Source: Chloroflexota bacterium (GTDB taxonomy: Bacteria > Chloroflexota > Anaerolineae > Anaerolineales > Villigracilaceae). From it: a stretch of 6,156 bases of DNA. The notes beneath the pieces are model-generated. The model did no database searches and had not been told where the DNA came from. It saw nothing but the letters and a program-made list of their open reading frames with translations. Positions 1 to 5,445 of the stretch are shown here, one piece after another. A program made the position numbers and the translations under genes. Every line of letters starts with the position of its first letter. Within the stretch, counting starts at the first letter, position 1. Where the stretch lies: contig JAJYOH010000379.1 of the NCBI GenBank assembly GCA_021796315.1, positions 1-6,156 on the forward strand, read 5' to 3'.

Positions 1-22
1 ATACCGCTGGTAAAATAAAAGC

Positions 23-796
23 ATGGAAATCACCAGCCTGCAAAACCCGCGCGTAAAATATTTCGTTAAACTGCGTGAAGATAAAAAGCAACGCAGACAC
101 GATGGCCTCATGCTCGTCGAGGGATTCGATGAGATCATGCTCGCCATTTCTGCCGGATATCAACCGCAGACGCTTCTGACCGCGCCCGAGCTGGCGACCC
201 GACCCATTGATTTTCCGGCGGCTGAAAACATTACCGTCAACCGCGCGGTGTTCGAGAAGATTTCCTATCGCGACAACCCCGATGGCTGGCTGGGTGTTTT
301 TCCAACGCCGAAGATTTCACTCAATGACTTGAAGCTTTCACCATCACCCTTGATCATTGTAGCTGAGTCGGTTGAGAAGCCGGGCAACCTCGGAGCAATT
401 TTGCGGACAGCCGACGCTGCGCACGTTGACGCGTTGATCGTCAGCGATCCGCGCGCGGACATTTACAACCCGAACGTGGTGCGCGCTTCACGCGGAACCT
501 TGTTCACTGTGCCGACGGTTGAAGCCAGTAATCAGGATACATTGTCTTTTCTGCGCCGAAACGGAATCAAGATTTTGGCGGCGACGCCGCAAGCCGTCAG
601 CGTGTATACCGACCAGGATTTGTGCGGTCCGCTGGCAGTTGCAGTTGGAACCGAAGATCAAGGTCTGACCGATTTCTGGCTGAACGAGGCCGATATCCAG
701 GTGAAAATCCCGATGCTTGGCCTGGTCAACTCGTTGAATGTGTCCATCGCAACGGCATTGATCGTTTATGAAACATTGAGGCAAAGACGACAATGA
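23..796 (+). CDS. TrmH/SpoU-family RNA 2'-O-methyltransferase
   Basis: This 257-residue protein is predicted to transfer a methyl group from S-adenosylmethionine to a ribose 2'-OH of rRNA or tRNA in the cytoplasm. The N-terminal part (about residues 5-95) resembles the SpoU substrate-binding domain, opening with SLQNPRVKYFVKLR and followed by LMLVEG. The SPOUT trefoil-knot domain fills residues 108-255 and shows all three family motifs: KPGNLGAILRTAD at 119-131 (Asn122, Arg128), AVGTEDQGL at 207-215 (Glu211) and IPMLGLVNSLNVSIATAL at 229-246 (Asn239, Ser241). The length is normal for the family. The ATG at 23 gives the expected N terminus, but the 22 bases before it hold no clear Shine-Dalgarno and no promoter can be judged. 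The stop overlaps the next start as ATGA (793-796), implying co-translation. The exact RNA target cannot be told from sequence; RlmB-like or TsnR-like roles are both possible. Confidence 0.93.
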   Translation: MEITSLQNPRVKYFVKLREDKKQRRHDGLMLVEGFDEIMLAISAGYQPQTLLTAPELATRPIDFPAAENITVNRAVFEKISYRDNPDGWLGVFPTPKISLNDLKLSPSPLIIVAESVEKPGNLGAILRTADAAHVDALIVSDPRADIYNPNVVRASRGTLFTVPTVEASNQDTLSFLRRNGIKILAATPQAVSVYTDQDLCGPLAVAVGTEDQGLTDFWLNEADIQVKIPMLGLVNSLNVSIATALIVYETLRQRRQ

Positions 797-1353
797 ACCA
801 AGAATCGAAACCCTTCGATTTCACACCTGAGGACCTTGACGCCAACCGGCGCGGAATCATCAGCGAACACCAACGGCAGCGGCTGATCGGCGTGGGGCGT
901 GGAATGAGCAAATTTACCAATCAATCTGTCCGCTGGCTGTTTCTCTTCGTGGTCGTGGCAGGCGGGTTAATTCTTGCCATGCAGTTTTCCAGTGCGGGGT
1001 TGTCTTCCGCGCTTCTTTCGGATCCATTCAGCCTGGCAATACTGTTTGGAAGCGTTTGCGCGGTCGTTCCTTTAGTGATTGCGCTCGTATACTTCTTTAA
1101 CAAACGGACTGATGCGGCGGTGCTCGACAGCGCTAACGGTCCATTGCTTTCCGATGAGGGGATTGTCAAGATCACAAATGGATATACCAAATACGGCGCT
1201 CAGTATAAGATCGTTCGGATTGGGAAGAAAGAGTACATTGCCCTGCGACCATACGCCAGTTTATTCAAAGCGGGTCAAAGCTACCGCATCTATTATGTCA
1301 AGGCCGGGGCATTAGGCGAGCTGGTCCTTTCGATTGATGAACTTGAAAAATAA
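793..1353 (+). CDS. Two-helix membrane protein of unknown function
   Basis: I do not recognise a characterised family in this 186-residue protein. The N-terminal 45 residues are polar and charged, with a FTPEDLDANRRGIIS segment that looks like a short conserved cytoplasmic motif. Two hydrophobic segments follow, at about 48-66 (WLFLFVVVAGGLILAM) and 78-102 (PFSLAILFGSVCAVVPLVIALVYFF), separated by a short loop. The C-terminal 80 residues form a soluble domain rich in beta-prone stretches (YKIVRIGKKEYIAL, SYRIYYVKAGALGELVLSIDEL). Lys and Arg residues before helix 1 and after helix 2 (RKRT-like NKRT at 103-106) favour a topology with both ends in the cytoplasm. The start overlaps the methyltransferase stop by four bases, with GAGG at 778-781, 11 bases upstream. 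It is therefore probably translated from the same mRNA, though a functional link to RNA methylation is not implied. Confidence 0.8.
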   Translation: MNQESKPFDFTPEDLDANRRGIISEHQRQRLIGVGRGMSKFTNQSVRWLFLFVVVAGGLILAMQFSSAGLSSALLSDPFSLAILFGSVCAVVPLVIALVYFFNKRTDAAVLDSANGPLLSDEGIVKITNGYTKYGAQYKIVRIGKKEYIALRPYASLFKAGQSYRIYYVKAGALGELVLSIDELEK

Positions 1354-1360
1354 GCCCAGG

Positions 1361-1597
1361 ATGTTTTCGACATTAAGATTGCCGGCGCGGCCTGATGTGA
1401 CCGCGCCCGATGGCTCGGATGTGCGGATTTTGCTTTCGTTCAAGGGCGGGAGCATGGCGCATTTTGAATTGGCGGCCGGGAAAAGTTTCGCGGGCTGTGA
1501 CTCACAAAACCGTCGAAGAGATTTGGTATTTTCTGGAAGGACGGGGCGAGATGTGGCGCAGTTTGTCGAAGGCCAAGATGTTTGTCTGATGCTGTGA
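1361..1597 (+). pseudogene. Decayed cupin-domain protein, two frameshifts and 3' truncation
   Basis: From the ATG at 1361 the first frame reads MFSTLRLPARPDVTAPDGSD, then VRILLSFKGGSMAHFELAAGK, the N-terminal half of a small single-domain cupin. At the AAAA run 1481-1484 the homology moves to another frame, starting at 1485, which reads VSRAVTHKTVEEIWYFLEGR and then GEMWR. This contains the cupin motif-1 region with its His and Glu residues, and ends at a TGA at 1587. The tail QFVEGQDVCLML lies back in the original frame and resembles the later VCLTIP strand of these cupins, with several residues missing between. The remaining third of the domain, including motif 2, is absent. A functional member would be about 120 residues long and would likely bind a metal. 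It starts 7 bases after the membrane-protein stop, so it may once have been the third gene of that operon. A sequencing error could explain the first shift but not both shifts plus the missing end. Confidence 0.72.
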
Positions 1598-1610
1598 GTG
1601 ACCTTTATTC

Positions 1611-1639
1611 TTGACTATCCGTCCCCGCCGCAGTAAAGT
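1611..1639 (+). promoter_or_regulatory. Sigma70-like promoter for the 48-codon ORF
   Basis: TTGACT at 1611-1616 matches the -35 consensus at five of six positions. Exactly 17 bases later comes TAAAGT at 1634-1639, a four-of-six match to the -10 box. Transcription would begin near 1646, giving a leader of about 15 bases that just contains the Shine-Dalgarno of the ORF at 1661. The promoter lies immediately after the decayed cupin gene. Confidence 0.55.
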
Positions 1640-1660
1640 AGGTTTAGAAAGAAGGTTAAT

Positions 1661-1807
1661 ATGTTTTACATTATCGGTTCGTTACTAACTGTCATACTTC
1701 TGTTTGCCCTGACCAAAACCGAGGAACACGCCATGGAATTACAGCGCGATTACTGGACAAAGAACCACCAGGCCATGGTTGAAATGCAATGGGGATGGTC
1801 GTATTGA
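1661..1807 (+). CDS. 48-residue single-span membrane miniprotein (unknown function)
   Basis: This ORF is too short for usual gene callers but has every expression signal. A promoter lies at 1611-1639, AGAAGG at 1650-1655 stands 5 bases before the ATG, and a strong intrinsic terminator starts 18 bases after the stop. The protein begins MFYIIGSLLTVILLFALTKT, one hydrophobic helix covering roughly residues 2-18. A polar, charged tail follows (EEHAMELQRDYWTKNHQAMV) and ends EMQWGWSY, rich in aromatic residues. There is no cleavage-site-like motif, so the helix is more likely a membrane anchor than a removed signal peptide. I recognise no family. Known classes of this size and shape include small membrane regulators of transporters or kinases and hydrophobic type I toxins. 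Nothing here selects between them, and no antisense RNA promoter was identified. Confidence 0.6.
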   Translation: MFYIIGSLLTVILLFALTKTEEHAMELQRDYWTKNHQAMVEMQWGWSY

Positions 1808-1825
1808 TCCGATGGTTTCCCCATC

Positions 1826-1870
1826 AAACTTCCGAAGCCCACCGCCCGTTGACGCTTCGGAAGTTTTTTT
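1826..1870 (+). terminator. Strong rho-independent terminator
   Basis: A perfect 13-bp stem is formed by AAACTTCCGAAGC (1826-1838) and GCTTCGGAAGTTT (1854-1866), around a 15-base loop. The right arm runs into an uninterrupted T tract (1864-1870). This ends the transcript of the 48-codon ORF. In the other direction the stem is followed only by TTT, so it would act weakly at best on leftward transcription from the aldo/keto reductase. Confidence 0.88.
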
Positions 1871-1901
1871 ATGGCTCTCTACCGTACATCCTAGGATTTT
1901 T

Positions 1902-1950
1902 ACCGCAAAGAGCGCAAAGATTTAAAGGTTTTCTTGGCGAACTTCGCGTG
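1902..1950. repeat. Degraded ACCGCAAAG-type dispersed repeat
   Basis: The segment reads ACCGCAAAGAGCGCAAAG, then TTTAAAGGTTTTCTTGGCGA and ACTTCGCGT. It is a worn copy of a palindromic repeat whose two ends would read ACCGCAAAG and CTTTGCGGT; the right end is largely lost here. It lies in the tail-to-tail space between the miniprotein terminator and the aldo/keto reductase stop. A 10-bp palindrome ATCCTAGGAT (1888-1897) precedes it. No other gene or RNA is visible between 1871 and 2010. Confidence 0.45.
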
Positions 1951-2010
1951 CTAAGTCCTACGTTTTTTCAGGGTCGCGGTTCAATTTTTTGGCTTGTACT
2001 GTAGAGAATT

Positions 2011-2973
2011 TTATGGCAGGCTTTCACCGCGCGCGGCAAGGAACAGACGATACCATTCTTCGCGCGTCAGGTTGACGGTATCCGCTTCGCACGCAGCCAG
2101 GAGTCGCTCGGGGTTGGTTACCCCCGGCAAAGGCTGGATATGAGCCGGGTGACGGAGTATCCAGGCTATGACAATCGCTTCGGGATGCACGCCCTTTTCC
2201 GCCGCCATCTCCGCCACACAATCCGCTGCCTTTCGAACGTTTTCTCCGTCATTGGGGTCTGGGTTGCCTGACAGCCTGCCGCGTGCCAGCGGCGACCAGG
2301 CTTGGAGGGTGATGTCATGCAGGCGGCAATATTCGATCAGGTCATCGTTGCGGGCGAGGCGCGGATTATTCTGATTGAAGATGATGCCTGCATCGAGCAG
2401 GTGAGTATGGAGGAGGTTGAATTCCATTTGGTTAGTGACCAGCGGTTGGTCCAGATATTTCTGCAAAAGTTCGATCTGCCCGGCAGTGTGATTGCTGACC
2501 CCAAACCAGCGCACTTTGCCAGCGCCTTTCAGTTCGTCAAAGGCGCGCGCCACTTCTTCCGGTTCCACGAGCGGATCGGGACGATGGAGCAGGAACACAT
2601 CGATGTAGTCCGTTTGAAGGCGTCGCAGGCTGGCTTCAGCGGAGGCAATGATGTGCTCATAAGAAAAGTCGAAGCGGTGCAGCGGCGGAGCAAAACGAAT
2701 TCCGCACTTGGTCTGTAGATAGACCTGCTGCCGCAGGTGCGGGGAATCCTTCCACAGTCCGGCGAAAACTTCCTCGGATTTGCCCTTGCAATAAATATCG
2801 GCATGGTCGAAGAAGTTGATACCGGCTTCCAGCGCCGTGCGCACGACTTTCATGGCCGACTTGCGCACCGAATCGGTCAATGGCTCGTCATCCCACGAAC
2901 CGCCGATTGACATGCAGCCGTACCCGATGCGTGAGACGTTCAAGTCGGATGCGCCCAAACGATAGGTTTGCAT
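2011..2973 (-). CDS. Aldo/keto reductase, YdhF-like
   Basis: This cytoplasmic NAD(P)H-dependent oxidoreductase is predicted to reduce aldehydes or ketones; the physiological substrate is unknown. The protein from the chosen ATG has 320 residues, normal for a TIM-barrel aldo/keto reductase. The catalytic tetrad is visible: Asp56 and Tyr61 in FFDHADIYCKGKSEE, Lys89 in LQTKCGI and His130 in VFLLHRPDPL. Further landmarks are the N-terminal MSIGG strand, GKVRWFGVSNHT, VTNQMEFNLLHTHLLD and the LPGVTNPERLLAA cofactor-binding segment near the C terminus. The HRPDP motif and the ending TREEWYRLFLAARGESLP strongly recall E. coli YdhF. The frame stays open to a GTG at 3006, but the ATG at 2973 starts at the family-typical position and has GGAG six bases upstream, so it is preferred. 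The gene stands alone, convergent with the miniprotein unit. A MITE-like element ends 77 bases upstream. Confidence 0.93.
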   Translation of the reverse strand: MQTYRLGASDLNVSRIGYGCMSIGGSWDDEPLTDSVRKSAMKVVRTALEAGINFFDHADIYCKGKSEEVFAGLWKDSPHLRQQVYLQTKCGIRFAPPLHRFDFSYEHIIASAEASLRRLQTDYIDVFLLHRPDPLVEPEEVARAFDELKGAGKVRWFGVSNHTAGQIELLQKYLDQPLVTNQMEFNLLHTHLLDAGIIFNQNNPRLARNDDLIEYCRLHDITLQAWSPLARGRLSGNPDPNDGENVRKAADCVAEMAAEKGVHPEAIVIAWILRHPAHIQPLPGVTNPERLLAACEADTVNLTREEWYRLFLAARGESLP

Positions 2974-2979
2974 ATTGTT

Positions 2980-2983
2980 CTCC
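2980..2983 (-). promoter_or_regulatory. Shine-Dalgarno deciding the aldo/keto reductase start
   Basis: On the - strand GGAG lies six bases before the ATG at 2973. The upstream GTG at 3006 has only an A-rich stretch before it and adds 11 residues not typical of the family. This settles the start at 2973. Confidence 0.65.
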
Positions 2984-3049
2984 GTTTCTGGAAAGTTCTT
3001 CTTCACATGATACTCTAATTAGCCTTCGTAATTTTTAGTTTGCAGAGAA

Positions 3050-3193
3050 TAGACCTCTTGCGAAAGTCGTAAATTCGTTCCTGCGTCAAGCCAACGTCCG
3101 CGAATTTTCGCTAATCTTCACGAATTGTTCTTTGGAATTCGCGGAAATTCGCGGGCGGGCAAACAGATGTAAGGCGCTTATGCAAGAGGTCTA
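3050..3193. mobile_element. MITE-like non-coding element with TA flanks
   Basis: The ends are a perfect inverted repeat, TAGACCTCTTGC (3050-3061) against GCAAGAGGTCTA (3182-3193), with partial pairing continuing inward (GACCTCTTGC then two mismatches then AAG). The outer TA on each side can be read as a target-site duplication, leaving a 140-bp element with 10-bp perfect termini. Inside is a second inverted repeat, CCGCGAATTTTCGC (3098-3111) against GCGGAAATTCGCGG (3141-3154), 13 of 14 matched, so the whole element could fold into a long hairpin. It carries no ORF and would need a transposase acting in trans. TA duplication fits IS630-type and some IS5-type elements, but the family cannot be named from this sequence alone. 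It lies just upstream of the aldo/keto reductase and may affect its promoter. Confidence 0.6.
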
Positions 3194-3232
3194 ATGCACT
3201 TTTTTGCCCCACCCGTCACTATTAAACCTTTT

Positions 3233-3277
3233 GAACACGGATCACACGGACGGACACAGATCAACGCGGATTTTTTT
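3233..3277. repeat. ACACGGA-type dispersed repeat
   Basis: The stretch GAACACGGATCACACGGACG, followed by GACACAGATCAACGCGGATT and a T run, contains four degenerate copies of an ACACGGATC-like unit spaced about 9-10 bases apart. It resembles short intergenic repeats common in Chloroflexota and Planctomycetota genomes. The open frames crossing it have no protein-like character. Confidence 0.5.
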
Positions 3278-3293
3278 AAAGGCTTTTTTAAAC

Positions 3294-3322
3294 CTCGTTC
3301 CGACGCTCAGCGTCGGAACGAG
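3294..3322. repeat. 29-bp near-perfect palindrome (REP-like)
   Basis: CTCGTTCCGACGCT (3294-3307) and AGCGTCGGAACGAG (3309-3322) are exact reverse complements around a single C. This would form a very stable hairpin or cruciform. CGTTCCGACGC...GCGTCGGAACG palindromes occur as dispersed REP-like repeats in several phyla. No T tract follows on the + strand (GCAGGATAGC), so it does not look like a terminator in that direction. Leftward it runs into AGGTTTAAAAAAGCC, only weakly U-rich, so a termination role there is doubtful. Confidence 0.7.
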
Positions 3323-3337
3323 CAGGATAGCCATATC

Positions 3338-3368
3338 ACTGGTTTCGACGCGGAGCATCGCAACCAGT
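3338..3368. repeat. Imperfect hairpin repeat
   Basis: ACTGGTTTCGACGC (3338-3351) pairs with GCATCGCAACCAGT (3355-3368) at 12 of 14 positions around a GGA loop. Its core CGACGC resembles that of the palindrome ending 16 bases earlier, suggesting two related repeats placed side by side. Confidence 0.5.
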
Positions 3369-3371
3369 TTG

Positions 3372-3438
3372 AACCACAAAGACTCCAAGGCGCAAAGTTT
3401 TTCTCTTCGAGTCCTGGCGTCTTTGTGTCTTCGTGGTT
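3372..3438. repeat. ACCACAAAG-type palindromic repeat
   Basis: The left arm (3372-3397, beginning AACCACAAAGACTCCAAGG) and the right arm (3413-3438, ending CTTTGTGTCTTCGTGGTT) are reverse complements at 20 of 26 positions, with a 15-base centre. The outer part ACCACAAAGAC is the same as in the repeat between the two ABC genes at 5444-5527, so these are two copies of one dispersed family. Confidence 0.6.
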
Positions 3439-3465
3439 AGGTTTTTCAGATACTTTCTTAAAACA

Positions 3466-3500
3466 TTTCGCCCGACAGAGACAACCTCCATCGGGCGAAA
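3466..3500 (-). terminator. Probable rho-independent terminator of the ABC operon
   Basis: TTTCGCCCGA and TCGGGCGAAA form a perfect 10-bp, GC-rich stem around a 15-base loop. Read leftward, the stem is followed by TGTTTTAAG, a modest U tract. It begins 41 bases after the stop of the downstream ABC gene, where a transcript end is expected. The short U tract makes this probable rather than certain. Confidence 0.6.
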
Positions 3501-3530
3501 ACTTTCCAACCTTTCAACTTTCAAACCTTA
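3501..3530. repeat. Short CTTTCAA-type tandem-like stretch
   Basis: ACTTTCCAACCTTTCAACTT followed by TCAAACCTTA is built from about four degenerate 7-8 base units of the form CTTTCMA. It lies between the ABC gene stop and the probable terminator. It is low-complexity sequence with no evident function. Confidence 0.35.
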
Positions 3531-3540
3531 AACACGAACA

Positions 3541-5430
3541 TCAATCCGCCGCCACTGCTTCCTCTTCCGAGGCTTGCGAAGGTTCGGCCCTTTCAGGGCG
3601 CTTCGCGAAACCTTCGCAAGCCTGTTCTTCATCCACGCCATACTGCACTTCCAACTGATGACGGAACTGCTGGGTGTAAAGATTGTAGTAATGCCCGCGC
3701 TGGCGAAGCAACTCGGCGTGCGTGCCCTGCTCGGCGATGCGTCCATTCTCGATCACGACGATGCGGTCCGCGCGGCGGATGGTGCTCAGGCGGTGCGCGA
3801 TCACGAAGGATGTGCGGCCTTTCATCAACGCTTCCATGCCTTTTTGGATCAGGGCTTCGGTCAGTGTATCCACCGAGGATGTGGCTTCGTCCATGATGAA
3901 CAGTTCGGGCTTCGCCAATACCGCGCGCGCCAGCGAGATCAACTGCTTCTGTCCAACCGACAAAAGATTCCCGCCTTCGCCCACGTTCTGCTCATAACCC
4001 TTTTCGAGCGTGGTGATGAAATCGTGTGCGCCCGCGATTCGCGCGGCGTCTTCGATGTCTGCATCGCTGGCTTCGAGTCGTCCATAACGGATGTTCTCGC
4101 GCACCGTCCCTGAGAACAGGTGCGGCGTTTGCAAAACGATTCCGATTCTGCTGTGGATCGACTCGAGCGTGTAATCGGTGTAGTCGCGCCCGTTGATGCG
4201 GATCAGGCCCTCGGTCGGTTCGTAGAAGCGGCAGAGCAGGTTCACGATGGTTGACTTGCCGCCGCCGGTCGGTCCGACCAGGGCGATGGTCTCGCCCGCG
4301 CGCACATCCAACGTGAAATCGGCCAGGACGGGCTTGCGGTCTTCGTAATAAAAGTCCACGTGCTCGAATTCGATCCTGCCAAGCAGGGTGGATGCGTCCA
4401 CCGCGCCGGGTCTGTTATGGACTTCGGGCGGGGTGTCCACCAATTTGAATATTCTCTCGGCTGAGGCGATGCTGTGCTGCATTTCCGCGTACACGCGCGC
4501 AAGGTCCTGGATGGGCCACATCATGAACGTGAGATACGAGATGAAAGCCTGAATGCCGCCGATGGTCATCGCGCCGACCTGGATCTGAATGCCGCCGTAC
4601 CAGATGATGGCGCCCAGCGCCAGCGCGGCGATGATCTGCACGGTGGGGAGGAACAGCGCCGAGAGCCACGCCGCGCGATAGGACGCGTGGTACATGTCGC
4701 TGGTCAGCGCCTGGAACTCGCGCAGGTTCTCGTCTTCGCGCTGTAAAGCCTTGACCACGCGCACGCCCTGAATGTTCTCGTTGTACGCGCCCGTGATCTT
4801 TGAGTTTGCGCGGCGGCTGTTGCGGAACTCCACCAGAATGCGCTTGCGGAACTGTACTGCGATCACCATCATCACCGGCAGGATGACCATCACGATCAGA
4901 GCCAGCCGCCAGTTGATGATGGCCATGAACGTCACGGACGTGACGATGTTCATGAAGGCCCAGGTGGTATCCACGATGCCCCAGGTCATCAGGTCGGCCA
5001 CGCGCCCGGTGTCGGACGTGACGCGCGCGATCAAACGTCCCACCGCGTTTTGCGAGTAGTACGAAAGCGACAGCTCCTGCAAATGGTTGAAGAGCATTCG
5101 GCGCAGGTCGTATTGAATGCGCTCGCCCAGCACGCCGGCCAGATAAATGAACGTGAACACCGTCCCGGCCTGTACGAGGATCAGCGAGCCGTAAATGGTT
5201 GCAAGGTGAATAATGACGCCCTTGTCCCCGAGCGCCATGCCCTGATCCACCATCTGTTTGTTCAGGTAGGTGAAATATGCGTCGCCGATGGATGTCAATG
5301 CGATGGTGATGAAAAATCCCAGCACGCGCGGCCAGTGCGGTTTCAATAATCCGACAATACGCTTGAACACCGGCGCAGTCAGCTGGCTGGTGTATTCTTC
5401 TTCTTCGATTTCGATAAGTTCGTCACTCAT
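3541..5430 (-). CDS. ABC exporter half-transporter, catalytic-Glu subunit of a probable heterodimer
   Basis: This complete 629-residue inner-membrane ATP-driven exporter subunit has the order membrane domain then NBD. Six membrane helices fall near residues 34-55, 72-98, 148-170, 174-193, 255-280 and 287-310. The NBD covers about 352-592: Walker A GPTGGGKST at 386-394, Q-loop Gln434, signature LSVGQ at 490-494, Walker B LFIMDE at 510-515 with catalytic Glu515, and H-loop His546 in FVIAHRLST. The signature differs from LSGGQ at its third position, as expected of the partner of a degenerate NBD. The ATG at 5430 has GAGGAG nine bases upstream and opens an acidic N terminus (MSDELIEIEEEEY). The gene follows another ABC subunit gene after 97 bases on the same strand. 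The tail beyond residue 600 includes QACEGFAKRPERAEPSQAS, encoded by an in-frame palindromic repeat. A drug, lipid or peptide substrate cannot be assigned. Confidence 0.93.
   Translation of the reverse strand: MSDELIEIEEEEYTSQLTAPVFKRIVGLLKPHWPRVLGFFITIALTSIGDAYFTYLNKQMVDQGMALGDKGVIIHLATIYGSLILVQAGTVFTFIYLAGVLGERIQYDLRRMLFNHLQELSLSYYSQNAVGRLIARVTSDTGRVADLMTWGIVDTTWAFMNIVTSVTFMAIINWRLALIVMVILPVMMVIAVQFRKRILVEFRNSRRANSKITGAYNENIQGVRVVKALQREDENLREFQALTSDMYHASYRAAWLSALFLPTVQIIAALALGAIIWYGGIQIQVGAMTIGGIQAFISYLTFMMWPIQDLARVYAEMQHSIASAERIFKLVDTPPEVHNRPGAVDASTLLGRIEFEHVDFYYEDRKPVLADFTLDVRAGETIALVGPTGGGKSTIVNLLCRFYEPTEGLIRINGRDYTDYTLESIHSRIGIVLQTPHLFSGTVRENIRYGRLEASDADIEDAARIAGAHDFITTLEKGYEQNVGEGGNLLSVGQKQLISLARAVLAKPELFIMDEATSSVDTLTEALIQKGMEALMKGRTSFVIAHRLSTIRRADRIVVIENGRIAEQGTHAELLRQRGHYYNLYTQQFRHQLEVQYGVDEEQACEGFAKRPERAEPSQASEEEAVAAD
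3570..3623. repeat. 54-bp palindromic repeat inside the ABC coding region
   Basis: AGGCTTGCGAAGGTT (3570-3584) and AACCTTCGCAAGCCT (3609-3623) are perfect 15-bp inverted arms. The middle contains a second small hairpin, GCCCT-TTC-AGGGC (3587-3599). The element is 54 bp, a multiple of three, and stays open in the ABC frame, where it encodes residues about 603-621. The surrounding tail (VDEEQ before, EEEAVAAD after) would join naturally without it, which suggests insertion into a non-essential C terminus. Confidence 0.7.
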
Positions 5431-5439
5431 AATGTTTAT

Positions 5440-5445
5440 CTCCTC
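5440..5445 (-). promoter_or_regulatory. Shine-Dalgarno of the downstream ABC gene, abutting a hairpin
   Basis: GAGGAG on the - strand lies nine bases before the ATG at 5430. Its first two bases overlap the 3' arm of the intercistronic hairpin repeat (5444-5527), so folding of that repeat could alter ribosome access. Confidence 0.65.

Noticed and set aside
1334..1597. An intact 87-residue gene starting at 1334
   Set aside because: The frame opens inside the previous gene and its middle part has no protein-like character. The recognisable cupin homology jumps between two frames, so a pseudogene from 1361 explains it better.
2974..3006. Aldo/keto reductase start at the GTG at 3006
   Set aside because: It adds an 11-residue extension not typical of the family and has no good ribosome site, whereas the ATG at 2973 has GGAG at ideal spacing.
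3007..3012. TATCAT on the - strand as the -10 box of the aldo/keto reductase promoter
   Set aside because: It matches five of six consensus positions and would give a leader of suitable length, but no -35-like sequence lies 16-18 bases upstream. The support is too weak to annotate.
3233..3442. A CRISPR array
   Set aside because: The repeated words are palindromic and degenerate and differ from one another. There is no constant repeat with regularly sized unique spacers and no cas gene.
3194..3658. A 154-codon + strand ORF through the intergenic region
   Set aside because: It consists of translated dispersed repeats and runs antisense into the end of the ABC gene. It has no ribosome site and no recognisable domain.
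3574..4113. Long + strand ORFs opposite the ABC genes (also at 4474-4746, 4772-5349 and 5591-5911)
   Set aside because: They are antisense shadows of strongly coding, GC-rich frames whose ABC motifs are unambiguous.
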